A stretch of DNA of 64,000 bases from Podospora pseudoanserina (taxonomy: Eukaryota; Ascomycota; Sordariomycetes; Sordariales; Podosporaceae). Below are positions 35,330 to 46,000 of the stretch, one piece after another (position 1 is the stretch's first letter; every line of letters begins with the position of its first letter). The position numbers were made by a program, and so were the translations under genes. Location of the stretch: positions 1,302,001 through 1,366,000 of the forward strand of contig NW_026946671.1 of assembly GCF_035222485.1 (NCBI RefSeq), read 5' to 3'. Below the pieces are notes generated by a model that saw only the letters and a program-made list of their open reading frames with translations, had not been told where the DNA came from and ran no database searches.

Positions 35330-36045
35330 TAGAGCGATTGAATACATATTAGCTGGGCGGCGCTAGAAACGTCACACTCAAAAGAGGGAAACAGTATCAA
35401 CTGGGACCAATGAGAAAGTATGAGTGGTAAAGGAACAGACTAATGGGAGGAGGTACGTATACCAAGCACGGTGTGGGAGACGACCGTCGATGGTTGGGTG
35501 GTTTTGACGTTGGGAAGTTGGAAGGCTGGAAGGCTCGCGACGAAGGTAACGCTAACATCGAGGTACGACGGGAGGTTGGACTGCTCAAGTATATCGCTCT
35601 TATCTTGGGAGGGCGCACACCAAGAACCCGCAGGCATATCCATCTCTATGCAACTTCCGACTTATAGTATCGACCGACCAATCGACAATCCGATGTGGGG
35701 AAGTAGTGTTGATGTTTGGGTGGTTTCGACCTTCAGAAGTTGAAAAGGCTCGCGATGAAGGTAATGACGATATCGAGGTACGAAGGGAAGGGGACTGGAG
35801 TTTCCAGGATATCGTTCTTGACTTCGAGTAACGGACAGGCCGTGCGAAAGAGACATCGGTTATGTTGAGCTGTGGCGGCTTAATGTGCCAGCGGATAGAC
35901 ATGTCGTACCTGACATTGAGTAGCAGGATGTGCGATGAGGGAAGGCTAGGTGCATATTGTGGTAGCTGGCTGGTGTAAACAGCCTGCGACGAGGTCCAGG
36001 ATGCACGAGTCTTGCCGAGGTTTGCATGCGCAAGCATCCAAAATG
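35330..36045 (-). repeat. left arm of large diverged inverted repeat
   Basis: Read on the minus strand it aligns along its whole length with 36515-37300 on the plus strand. Anchors: 36011-36031 against 36545-36565 (GCGCATGC-AACCTCGGCA), 35806-35824 against 37080-37098 (AAGTCAAGAACGATATCCT, exact), 35614-35652 against 37035-37072 (GTAGAGATGGAT...GGTTCTTGGTATGCG). Inside the arm two copies of a ~190-base unit lie in tandem (about 35450-35650 and 35660-35850), each containing GGGTGGTTTTGAC and CGACGAAGGTAA or a near match. No intact gene is evident. Confidence 0.75.
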
Positions 36046-36514
36046 CAATGGCAGAAAGAACACGACTCTAGTGACCGCCAGAGAAGGAACAGGCTGACTG
36101 ACAGTGACTGACAGCGCAAGGACTCAGATGGTGAGGGCTCTTAAATGTCCCCCTGAAAGTAAACAAACCCCTTCCCTCTTGACCAAATGGTTGCCACGGT
36201 TACCCCTGAATCTGAGGAGACATGAATAAAGAAAGCGATGATCAATTGGAGTTTGGTGCAACCGAGTAAGATGGCCCTTTGAAATTATAACTCTTGCCTA
36301 CCTTCCAGCCTGTGACAAAAAATACGTACACCTTCCTCGCCGCAATCTTCGATGTGCCGCATTGATCTACCGACGCGGCTGACTTCCATGGGACCGCGTG
36401 TCTGGGTTTGGAAAAGCAGAAGGCACGAGATAATTTGTGTCTATCCAGGTTCCAAAGAGACTGCTCAACCAGCTACTTAGCCACTTAGCTCTTTCACCAT
36501 GGTTGTCTATACCG
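36046..36514. other. spacer between inverted-repeat arms
   Basis: About 470 bases of unique sequence separating the two arms. If the arms are transcribed outward, this would be their shared promoter region; no element is identified. Confidence 0.4.
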
Positions 36515-37300
36515 CATTCTTTCCACAGTTGGGTCCAACGTGTCGCGCATGCGCAACCTCGGCAGAACTTGTCCATCCCAGACCACGTCGTGAACACGAC
36601 TTACATCAAACAACCAATCATCTTCCATCAGGCGCATCTGGGTCAGGTACGATACTCCTTTGAAAGAACCCAGCCTGGCATGTTTTCAACGGCCGAAGCA
36701 TCCTTCAGTTTGTTCTTCCCATTGTCAAGAGTCGCGCCACTTAATTTCAGGTACGACACCTCTATCACCTGTCGCCAATGAAGCTGAGCTCTCCGTCAGC
36801 TGTCACATATTGCTCACCCACGATCTCCATATTCCACGGCCAATCCGTTGCTCAAAGCCAGGACGTATCTCTTAAATCTAGAGGCCCCATCCTTTACTCG
36901 AAACGCCTCCCTTCGTGTTCGGTGTCGTCGCTGCCCCCACGTAAGCCTCTATCGCTTCCTAATGTCAAAGCCACCCAACCACGGACACTCTTCAACACCG
37001 TACTGGCGATCAGTCCATAAGGTAAGCAGAAAGCTGCGTAGAGATGGATGCAGAAATGGTTCTTGGTATGCGTCCAGCCAAGTCAAGAACGATATCCTCG
37101 ACAGCCCTGGCCCCCCTCCGTGTTCTATGTCGCCGTTTCCTTCGTCGCTACCTTCGTCGTGAATCACCGCAATCACCAACATCTCGACACTTCCCATACT
37201 ATGTCAGTAATCTCCTGCTATCCTGTACCTTCTCGATTATCCTTCGTTGTCTTCGAAATGACGTTTCGTACGCTACAGCTGGTACGTGTTGAATCTCCCC
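36515..37300 (+). repeat. right arm of large diverged inverted repeat
   Basis: Mirror partner of 35330-36045, also holding two tandem ~190-base units (about 36830-37020 and 37020-37210) with GTCAAAGCCACCCAACCA and the exact 19-base match at 37080-37098. It continues outward into a TTCTC tract and a CAACAACAAC run (37390-37425), both mirrored in the left arm by the GAGAA tract and TTGTTATTGTTGTTATTATTG (about 35120-35145). Confidence 0.75.
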
Positions 37301-37314
37301 AACTCTTCCAGTTC

Positions 37315-37343
37315 TTTTTCTCTTCTCTTCTCTTCTCTCTTTA
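37315..37343. repeat. (TTCTC)n tract, mirror of the GAGAA repeat
   Basis: Five or so TTCTC pentamers at the outer side of the right arm, in the position symmetrical to the long GAGAA microsatellite. Confidence 0.85.
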
Positions 37344-37671
37344 GACACGAGGTCTCAGCAACCAGAACTCCCAACCCAGCCCAGCCGCACCCCAAGCAGC
37401 AGCAACAACAACAACAACAACCACAGCAGCAGCAGCAATAACCAGCAGTGGCTTCGTCCCCTCTCTCCTCTCCCCCTGACTCTCCATTCTCTTCTCCCCC
37501 GGCCTCCCCGATCCCTTCCCAGGCCCCCCGGCTTCCCTGGCCCCTCCTCCAGTTTCCCCGGTCCTTCTCCGGCCTCTCCCCCGGTCTCTCTTTTGGTCTC
37601 TCCCCCGGTCCCTCCTCCGGCCTCTCCACTAGCCCCTCCGCCAGCCCCGGTCGGCCCAGCCCCCCCCGCTG

Positions 37672-38101
37672 CCGCCACGCCTGCCCCGGGCGGTTACCTC
37701 AGCGGAGCACGCCCGCCGCAACGCGAAAAACGCGGCAGCACTTGCTGCTCTTCGGGCCACCCTACCTCCCCCCAGCCGCCAGTCGTCAGCACTGGCGTCC
37801 CTTGTAAGTCCCTTTCTGTGTTTTTTTCTCTTTTTTTCTTCTTTTTTTTTTGTCTTTTTTTTCCTCTTTCTTTTTCTCTTTCTCTCATTCTCTCCCTTTT
37901 TTTTTTCGGTTAATAAATAAAGCTAACTTTTGGGGGTTATTAATTGTTATCACGCTCACTGCCCAGCAAGGGCCTTTCTGTTTCGGCCCGGAGCAGACCA
38001 AGAAGAGGAAGTGGTGGAGGAGGGATGATGAGGAAGAATGTTGTGGCCTTCCGGTAGGGGGGTCCTGGAAGGCTTGCGGCGTAGACAGCGGTAGCGCATG
38101 A
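37672..38101 (+). CDS. possible terminal exons of an unrecognised gene
   Basis: A frame ending at a strong donor (GTAAGT at 37804) encodes a helical, Ala-rich segment: SAEHARRNAKNAAALAALRA and PPPSRQSSALASL. A T-rich stretch with branch site GCTAAC (37921) leads to acceptor CCCAG at 37966, after which the matching phase reads GPFCFGPEQTKKRKWWRRDD, EEECCGLPVGG and a stop at 38101. Upstream the frame is lost in Pro/Ser-rich C-tracts. The family is unknown and the case rests on splice signals and composition only. Confidence 0.3.
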
Positions 38102-39129
38102 GGGTGAGGCTTCGCTGGGAGAGTCTCTGGCGGAGGAGGATGCGGAGTAACTCGAAAGAGCTGGTTTCACTATAGGAAAAGTAGCTGGGAGGGTCACCGG
38201 GCATACTCTGCTGCCGTAGAAATGAAGGAAAATATAGACGGAATGAATAATACAAGGTAAAAGAAAAAATATAAACTAAGGTATAAAGTGATTTAAAAAT
38301 AAGGAGGCCCTAAGAAGCGTCCCCAAGGCAAGGCCTTTTAAACTATGGCTAGTGAGGGTCCCAGACCTAGTGTGATCGTCTCAACTGGGGCTCGGAGGCT
38401 CACAACAAAGAAGGGGAATGATTCTTTTTTTCTTTTTTTCTTCTTTTTATTTTGAGGACGGGGTAGCTGGGGAAGGTGGTTTTGTAGTTGGATATTTTTT
38501 GTTTTTTTTGTTTTTTTGTTTTAAAAGAAAAAAAAGGGGGGTAATGGGGGGGTTGCTGGGGTGATTGGGGTGGTTTTTGTTTGTTTTTAGTACCTGGTTT
38601 CTTTTTGGTTGTTTTTTGAGAGGGGTTTTATAGGTAGTTGGAGGTTGGTTGGATTGGGCCTTGGGCCATGAATTAAGTTTTTGTTTAATCTTCGAAGTTT
38701 GGTGATGCTTACCTGCGGGAAATCGATGGTGGTAAATGCCTTCCTAATTAAAAGAATAATTCACCCAAATTTTGCAAGCTTTGAATGTTAGTAATAAGGT
38801 CTTGACAATATAGACGGAAGGGTTTTTAGATATAGCTAAGGGGTGTTTAGTGGAGGGGCAAGGGGGGGGAATACAGGGAGGGTATGTCTTTCTGTGACTG
38901 GCGGGGGGTGGTGTTTGGGGTTTGTTCCTGGTTGCTTTTTATGGAATCTTCTCTCGGGTTGGTTTTTATGTTACAGAAGGAAGGGCTGCGTGGTTTGTGG
39001 GCATGCGGTTCTGAATTGATGTTTGTGCAATGGCGCCCCTAGCCTACGAATAATCGGTCCTGCAAGTCAGCAAATGTATAATACCCGTTAAATTATGCCT
39101 TTCAAGCTGATAGATGAATATGCCCATCA
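38102..39129. other. gene-free low-complexity DNA
   Basis: About 1 kb with T/G homopolymers (38400-38650) and AT-rich stretches (38700-38830). No frame or recognised element. Confidence 0.5.
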
Positions 39130-39310
39130 ACTATCTTTAAAAGTGTAAGTATTATTTTTTCAATGGCGTTTAATTGTTTTTAAGGAGTTTTAACTATCTT
39201 TCAAGGGGTCTTGATTATCTTTGGGGGGATCTTGACTGTCTTTCACAGTATTTTGGCCATCTTTTAAGGTATCTTGGCTATCTTTCACAGTTAATTCAGC
39301 TTACTTTACA
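39130..39310. repeat. degenerate 21-bp tandem repeat array, right copy
   Basis: Six to seven units with cores CTATCTTT, TTATCTTT, CTGTCTTT, CCATCTTT and CTATCTTT spaced exactly 21 bases through 39190-39300, consensus TATCTTTCAAGGGATCTTGAC. Same family and orientation as 34295-34440. Confidence 0.8.
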
Positions 39311-39364
39311 GTAATAGTACTTCCATCAACAGATGAGAGTGCCACAAACCCCCGAATTTGGGTT

Positions 39365-41209
39365 TCAACACAACTCCCTATCCCGAAAGCGTGAGTGCGA
39401 CTCGCTGATGACCTGAAATCTGGACAATCCGCTTAGAACGTCCTTCTTGAGAAGAAGCCAGGGGACCACAGCCACATGGACGCACGATAGTTGGTAGGGC
39501 CATTCCAGTCCTACACCGACCAAAGGCTTTCTCTCAACTTTAAGCTGGTGGCTGGTATGCGACGTTATAACCTGCCACTTTTGAATCAAATCCGGGCTCA
39601 GCACGAGCCCCTTTTCGGCTGGCCAAGTGCTAGACCACGTTACCATCGGTCCATCCCTCTCGTTGAAGGTGTAGCGAAAAATATAGGCATGTCCCTTTTC
39701 TTCGGTCCACTCCTCGCTATTCCCAATCTCCATTATTTCCAACTTTGGCATCCAGCTGACCGCTTGGATGGGTAGTTCAAGGAACCTGTTCATTGTGCTA
39801 TTGAGTTTCTCGGGATGAAGTTCGGCTGTGGTCAGCGCGAGGCGACGAAGATTGGGCCTCTGAGGGGACAGTTCTGGTCCATACCGAAGTTTAGGGGGCT
39901 TTTCAAAGAAAACCTCCGCTTCTATATATCAAGGACCGGCCAGAACTTCAAGTTCGCGGCTTGCTTTCTTGAGGACGCGGCCCAGGGCTAATCTCGATAG
40001 CCTTGTGAAACTTTCATGTCGTCGGTCAAAGTCTTTGAATATACTAAGCCGCCTAAGCGTACTCGGGAAACCAGTCTTAACAAGCTTTTTGAGCTCTAAA
40101 AATAACACCGGATTAGTTTCGGCCTTTCTACATATATAATTAATGTAAGAGAAGAAGAAGAAGAAGAAGAAGAAGAAGAAGAAGACCCCCAAGATAAGCC
40201 CGAGAGTAGCCCTGCCCAATGTGAGAAGACAAAAGAAAAAAGGCTGAAATAGTTTGATACAACACAACATACCTTTTTGATAATTGGAAGATAATGACGT
40301 TAACGGAAGCCTGAACTCACTCCGCATGTCCTCCAAACAGACAAAACTTTCTGTGATAACTTTACTGACAACATTCGAAGATAGCTTTCAATAACACTGC
40401 CGCCGAAAAGCGAGGCCAGTAACGATCTCGACCCTTGAGAATGTCTTGCGTTTGCTACGGGTTCCATGACGGAGAGCAATCCTGTAGTTGAGGTCCAACA
40501 AGTTTCCACACAGCCGTAGTGTTGCCTTGCCCCATCGGGACAATCCGAGTATCTCAGCGCACCGTTACGAATGCAATGTGTCTCATCAGTGTTATGCTTG
40601 ATGGAAAACTGGCTGTCAACAAAACCGAACCAGTCGCTAAATCGTTCCTTGAGCCGCTTCCCTGGGGGAAACGGATTGTAAGGATGGCATTCCCGCAGAG
40701 AAAATAGGTGCTGAAACCAGTGTTGGAAATCACTTGGTGACTGTATACTGATCTCCAAGCTCATGCCTTTCGGTACCTGGTCGTGGTCGAGCGCATCTTT
40801 CCTCTCCAACCGCGATAGGATATCCAGCAATAACAGCAGAGCTCTGGTTATGACGGCATTGTTGGTGGCTACGGTGATAGCACCATCTGGCAAGGAGCAC
40901 GAACTGCAATCATATGTTGGGTAACAGAATTCGAAGCCAAAGACCACGAACATAGTTCAGCCTGTAGACATTTCGGCCAGCCATAATGCAATGGTGTATG
41001 CCGGCTCTTTTGAGGCTACGGCAAGGCCCAGGTTGTTTGTGATCGAAAGGGAGGGAGGGGGCTTGCTCTGCCGTATGCAGGTACAAAAAAGCTTTCCTTT
41101 TCTCTCCGCCCTTGGGCTGCGATGTCTTGCAAATGGGAAAAACGCATAGCCAAGGGATGAAACGAAACAGACCACCTTGAAGCGAGGGCAACTGATCGGG
41201 ACCAGCCAA
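39365..41209 (-). pseudogene. F-box-like protein gene (DUF6546-like), broken, copy 1
   Basis: Recognisable blocks in order: NVYRLNYVRGLWLRILLP, YDCSSCSLPDGA, ITRALLLLLDILSRLERKDA, MSLEISIQSPSDFQHWFQHL, then after a GTATGT intron (which contains a GAA microsatellite) ELKKLVKTGFPSTLRRLSIF, NLRRLALTTAELHPEKLNS, MPKLEIMEIGN and the end at 39365. These match the layout of the large fungal F-box-associated family I know as DUF6546. The frame shifts by one base between LLP and YDC (around 40917) and an in-frame TGA lies before YIEAEVFF (around 39934). The expected N-terminal LPxEIR F-box exon is not recognisable. A second copy lies at 48-50 kb. Confidence 0.65.
40151..40184. repeat. (GAA)n microsatellite inside pseudogene intron
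   Basis: About eleven GAA units within the intron of the F-box-like pseudogene copy 1. Confidence 0.95.
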
Positions 41210-41976
41210 TCGGCATCGACACGCAGGAAGCTTTGAATCCTCATGTCTTATGAATAGTCTATGGTGGATTGGTCCATGATGGAGTCACCAGCAAAGAAAG
41301 TCGTCACAACAGTAGTGTGGATATTCCCCAATCTATTTGTTAAGTCCCTATGCCTACCCTGAAGTAGGCTATGTACACGAAGAAGTTAGGTATTAAAAAT
41401 GTGTGAGTTGCCACCCAATCACTCCCACCACTCCTGATCCGGCCGACCAATCAACCCCCTCCCCCTCCCCCCCTTTCCAAGCTATCACGCCCCCAAACCT
41501 TTTCCTTTTTGTTAAAAGAAGGTCCGGGTCTAGGGGTATCAGCTTCGCCTTGGCCCTGCGTTTGCGTCTGCTTGCACCAAACCGCATCGAATGGTAGAAA
41601 AGTCAAAAAAGCCAAAAGAACTCCGATAAGCCGACCCCTTTTCCGCGCAGTGAAGTGCAGTGTGTCGTATGTCCGATCCGATCCGATCCCATGTGTACCT
41701 CCTAAGCAGAATGTGCTCCGTATGTGTATGCGTGGTGCGCCCTGTATGCGCCTATGTGATGTGGTGTGTCCAGTGTATCCGGTATGTTCTCTTCGCTGTT
41801 CGCGCAAGTGGTATCTCAAAAAAGGAAGAAATCAACAGCCCCGGTGAGCTGAGTCGAGCAAAAAGGTGCTTCGCTTGGAAACCATTTTGAAGTGAAGAAA
41901 AGAACCGAACAGCTCCTCAATCGAAGGATCGATAAGAATGTCAAGCCGAAAACAGAAAATCCCAGTTGCCGAAAGC
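41210..41976. other. intergenic, no gene seen
   Basis: Separates F-box-like pseudogene copy 1 from the 3' end of the GPI-anchored protein gene. C-rich stretch at 41440-41510; nothing else supportable. Confidence 0.5.
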
Positions 41977-43047
41977 TCAGAGCATGGCAAGAGCACCAAA
42001 GAGACCAGCAATGAAGGCCGCGGCAGGGGCCTTGTTGTTGACGTTGGCACCGGCAGTCTGAATGGGGGTGGTGCCGTTGTTGGGAGTGGTGGTAGGGATG
42101 GGGGCAGCGGTGACCGAGGTGGGGATGATGATGGTGGTAGGAGGCAGGGGCTCCGAGGTGTAGATGATGTTGCTGGCCGAGACGACAACGGTGGAGTAAC
42201 CGGTGACAGTCTTGCGGTCAGTGACGGGAACAGTGGCAATGTAATCGACCTGCTCCGTGATGGTGACCGGGATGATCTCAGTCACGTAGTGAACATCAGT
42301 GACAGCCTTGGTGATACTGTGCAATGTGTTAGAGTCGGGCATAAACAAAAGAACGGAGTGGACAGCTTACGTGTTGGTCTTGGTGACCTTGACAGTCTCG
42401 CCCTCGATGACAGTGGTGTAGGTGGTCTCGGGGCAGGTGACAGTCTCGTAGACATCAGTAGTCTCATACTCGGTGACCAGGGACGTGGTGTAGACAGTCT
42501 CGGTCTGGGCAACCTTGGTGACAATGGTCGAAGTCGAGGTCCAGGTGATCTCGATGGTGGAGCCATCGACAACAGTGGTCTCAGTGACAGGGCAGAGCTC
42601 AGTGAGAGTGGTAACAACGACAGCAGCGTTGGTCTTGGTCACTGGAGGAGCAGTCTGGGTAACAACAACCTCGGTGGGAGCAACCTTGATGATGGTGGAA
42701 GTGGAGGTCCAGGTCACCTCGACAGTAGAGCCATCGACGACAGTGGTCTCAGTGACAGGGCAGAGGGAAGTGAGAGTGGTGTAGACGACCTCATCGGCAG
42801 TCTTGGTCACAGCAGGGCCAGTCTCGGTAACCACAATTGTTGTGGGCTTGACGGTCTTGACGGTGCTGGTGGTGGTGTAGGTGGTGGTGTATGTGTGACC
42901 AGGCTTGGTGTAGGTCTCGGTGACGGGGCAGACGGTAGTGTAGGTCACGACAACCTCGGTGACCACGGTCTCCCACTTCTTACCCCGGGGGATGTTGGCG
43001 CCAAGGGTGGTGGCCGCGAGGGCGAGGAGGGAAAGAGCTGCTCTCAT
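41977..43047 (-). CDS. Thr/Ser-rich GPI-anchored cell-wall protein
   Basis: Two exons (43047-42371 and 42316-41977) give 338 residues. N-terminal signal peptide MRAALSLLALAATTLGA; a body dominated by Thr, Val and Tyr with repeated blocks CPVTETYTKPG, CPVTETTVVDGSTVEVTW and CPVTETTVVDGSTIEITW, each followed by TSTSTI; and a C-terminal hydrophobic tail (APAAAFIAGLFGALAML) preceded by small residues (GANVNN), the pattern of a GPI-attachment signal. Expected to be heavily O-glycosylated and wall- or membrane-bound. Similar to fungal GPI-anchored adhesin-like proteins; no enzyme domain is seen. It is intact although flanked by two pseudogene copies. Confidence 0.88.
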
Positions 43048-46000
43048 GTTGACTGAGTAAGGGGGGATATCAACAGCGACTGACTGGCTTGTAGCGAAGG
43101 TCGTAGAAGACGGAAGCAACGAGGGTCTTATAAGTAACCTTAGCGAACGAGTTACTTGATGGCAGGGAGAAAGAACCTAAGAAATAGCCGGTTGGTATCA
43201 CGAGTGACTGCGAGGAGGCTGGTGATGGAGGTAGAGAAGGAAGCACGAAGGAAACCGGGAGGCAGGATGTTTATACACAACGAGGGCAACACCCCGGTTG
43301 AGGTGGTAGCATGGGAGCGAGGGACGGCGGAGATGCCATGACATCCTGCTGCTGTCCAACAAAGACGCTTGAGACAAGCCCACTGGACTGCGTGGTGCCG
43401 GCCATGGAGGATGGAGAGTGGAGACTTGGAAGGTCGCAAAACTGGACAAATGGATGGAGCCTCTCCTCCCGCGAACTGTGAGGTTGGGCAGATGCCCGCA
43501 CTTCCGCCCTAGTTGGAATACTGAAGTCGAAGTACCTGAGCGAGCACCACCCACCACAGCTCTGGTTGGCCAGTAAGGCCACTTGCTGGGTCATGCAGGA
43601 AGAGACCGCTCAGTCCAGGAGGAGGCTAGCAGCAAGATTCTTGACACATTGTACCCAAGTACATAGCAGAGTCGCATGTATGTAGGTCCTTGCTCTGCAT
43701 GTGCAGTGCTTGTGTCTGTGCCAACCCCCCCCCCCGCGCACCACCTAGGAAGAGCATACAAGTAAGTAATCGCGAGAGAAACAAACGGATTTCGGCTGAC
43801 TCGAGCAACCAACGGGTAGAGGCGGCCGCAATGGGTGCCCGTAGAGCCCTCAGGCAAGCATAGGGAGAAAAGAAGAAATCTGCACTTGTGCTTGTTTCAG
43901 AAGACAGAGCTGCAGCGGCACGGCAGCTTACAGCCATTGGGATTCCCACGGCTTTGCCATCTGTGCTTATTCATAATGTTATCGTCCTTTTAGGGTCTGG
44001 GTCACCAACGAGGCCCAACTCTTTGCGTGAGAAACAGAAGCGAGGGTGCTGTGCTCTGCTGTGCTCGGCTTAGCGTGGTAGCGGGTGGTGTAAGTCTGGA
44101 AGTGGCCGTCAAGGCGGTTGACGTTGGGGGGGGGGTAACGGGACTCCACCAAGTGATGGCAGGGGTTGCGGCTGACCCCTGACCGTCTGTTGTCTGTGGA
44201 TTTCTTGGGACGATCTCGACCCCTGCCAATGACATCGTTTCCCCTCGGGGCGATGATGGTAGCTCGCCAAGCCCCTGCGTCAAGACTTGGCGCTCTTCTT
44301 GGTCTTCTTGGCCCTGCCTTGACGTGTTTCCGGCCATGACCAGACCTCGCTGTCGACCGGGCCGACAGTTGACCGATTCGGGCGAAGCTTGCGTCTAATC
44401 TGGGAAACAACACATTCTGTCTTGGAGCTATTGACGCTGTTTATGTGCCCTTCAGCTTTTGTTGTCAGAAATCGTGTCTAGGGTGGCTGTCTGCAGCACA
44501 AGCTCTTGCATGCCCAGTCTGTAGTGTAGGGCCCTGCATCTCGTCCATGCCGGAAGGGCGGTGATGGACGGGAAAAGCTGGCGATGGGCAGCCGGTTCTG
44601 ATGGCACAGAGTGCGGGGCATTCGACCGCGCACCGAGCGGATCAGGGCAGAGGGAGGAACGGACCTGTTGCCCTCGTTGACTGTTTACCGTCCTGTGGTG
44701 CAGGTACAGTACTTGTCGTGGCTGACCGCTCGCTGGCTGATTTGTTGCCCGGCCGAATACTTGTAGATCAGGCGTGTGCTTGTCTGTCATGAACCTGCTT
44801 CTCCAGAGGATGCATGCCGCCCCGGCCGCTTCTCTGTTCGTGTTGAGAGAGGCTAGTGCGGGCAGCTCCTCGATCTGCAGGTTCGACAAGTTGACGTGGG
44901 GACGGCTCGCTCTCCCACACGTAATTCACGGCTCGTGCGATATTAATGCGACCAAACCTCCTCCCCTCACTATCGACCCTTTTCGTGCCGAGGGGTCAGA
45001 GGTGTTCATGGCGTCATACCCGAGAAACCAACCAGCTGGACCACGGACGCTGGCTCGGTTTACCGGCACTGGGGCGACAACGGCACGCCATTGGACCGTG
45101 GGGTCAACCCCCAGTAAACAGATCCCGATCGCACATGGGCGGGGCTGGACCTAGATGGACTAGGACCTAAGAGCTGTCACAGAGCACATCCCGCCTTTGT
45201 GCAAGTCGGATCCGAGTTGCTTGTGTCCAGGTTGTATGCCCTCGGGAGGGCTCACTTGTGCCATGTTTGCTGCTGCTTTGTCAGATGGTAGTTGCGAGAT
45301 GTCCGAATGCTGCATATCAGAACAACAAAATCAAGGACAAGACTCGTCGACTCGAAGTTTCCACTGCATCGTGTCTCCAACTTGCTAGCAATTGGCTGGG
45401 CTTCCTGGGTGCATATGCAAGGTGAGTCCCCATGTCGTATCTCGAACCCCCAAGCGAAGAGGCGTGTTCGTCGGACCAATTCCGTGGTCAGAACGAGAGA
45501 CAGATGTTGCGGGTGGTGGTTGACGAAGTCAGTCCACCTCTGCTTATCTCAAGGTCGGCCATTGTCGACAGGTGCCAGCGAAGATGTTACGATCCTTGGC
45601 GGCCAAATAGCGACGACCGGCCTGGCACAGTAGAGTCGGCCACGGGAAGAAGGGAGATAGACGGGGACCACCCTACCTTTCAACTGTTTCCCTTGCCCCT
45701 CGAGGGTGACGGTTCCAGCGACCTGGTGATAAATGTTTCACGAAGATGCTGGAGTTACACCACAGCATGGTTAGGTTGAAATATGTGCTGGCTGCTTCAC
45801 GTGCCGTTCTATGGTGAGGTGCAAAGTAGCTCGAAATAGGTAACCCGTTGAGACATCACACATGTGTAAGTCGAGAGTCGGGTGTTTAGGTAACTGGAGA
45901 AAAGCTGCAAGTCCCAGAAGGCTGCCAGAAAGGAGTACGAAAAAGGGATCCACCCCCCATCAGCCTCTCTTGGCGATAATCTAATCTCAGCCACTTCCCC

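Noticed and set aside
34910-35400. Ser/Leu/Phe or Glu/Arg/Lys-rich open frames
   Set aside because: They only translate the GAGAA microsatellite.
37920-38260. Retroelement or LTR fragment
   Set aside because: No reverse transcriptase, integrase or gag motif, no primer-binding site and no paired direct repeats could be recognised.
33800-39300. Ordinary terminal-inverted-repeat DNA transposon
   Set aside because: No transposase motif, no clean terminal repeats and no target duplication were seen; the internal inverted repeat is diverged and has its own internal tandem units.
41938-43056. 372-codon Gly/Asp/Val-rich open frame on the plus strand
   Set aside because: Antisense image of the Thr-repeat GPI-protein gene; its Gly/Asp/Ser repeats simply reflect the Thr/Val codons opposite.
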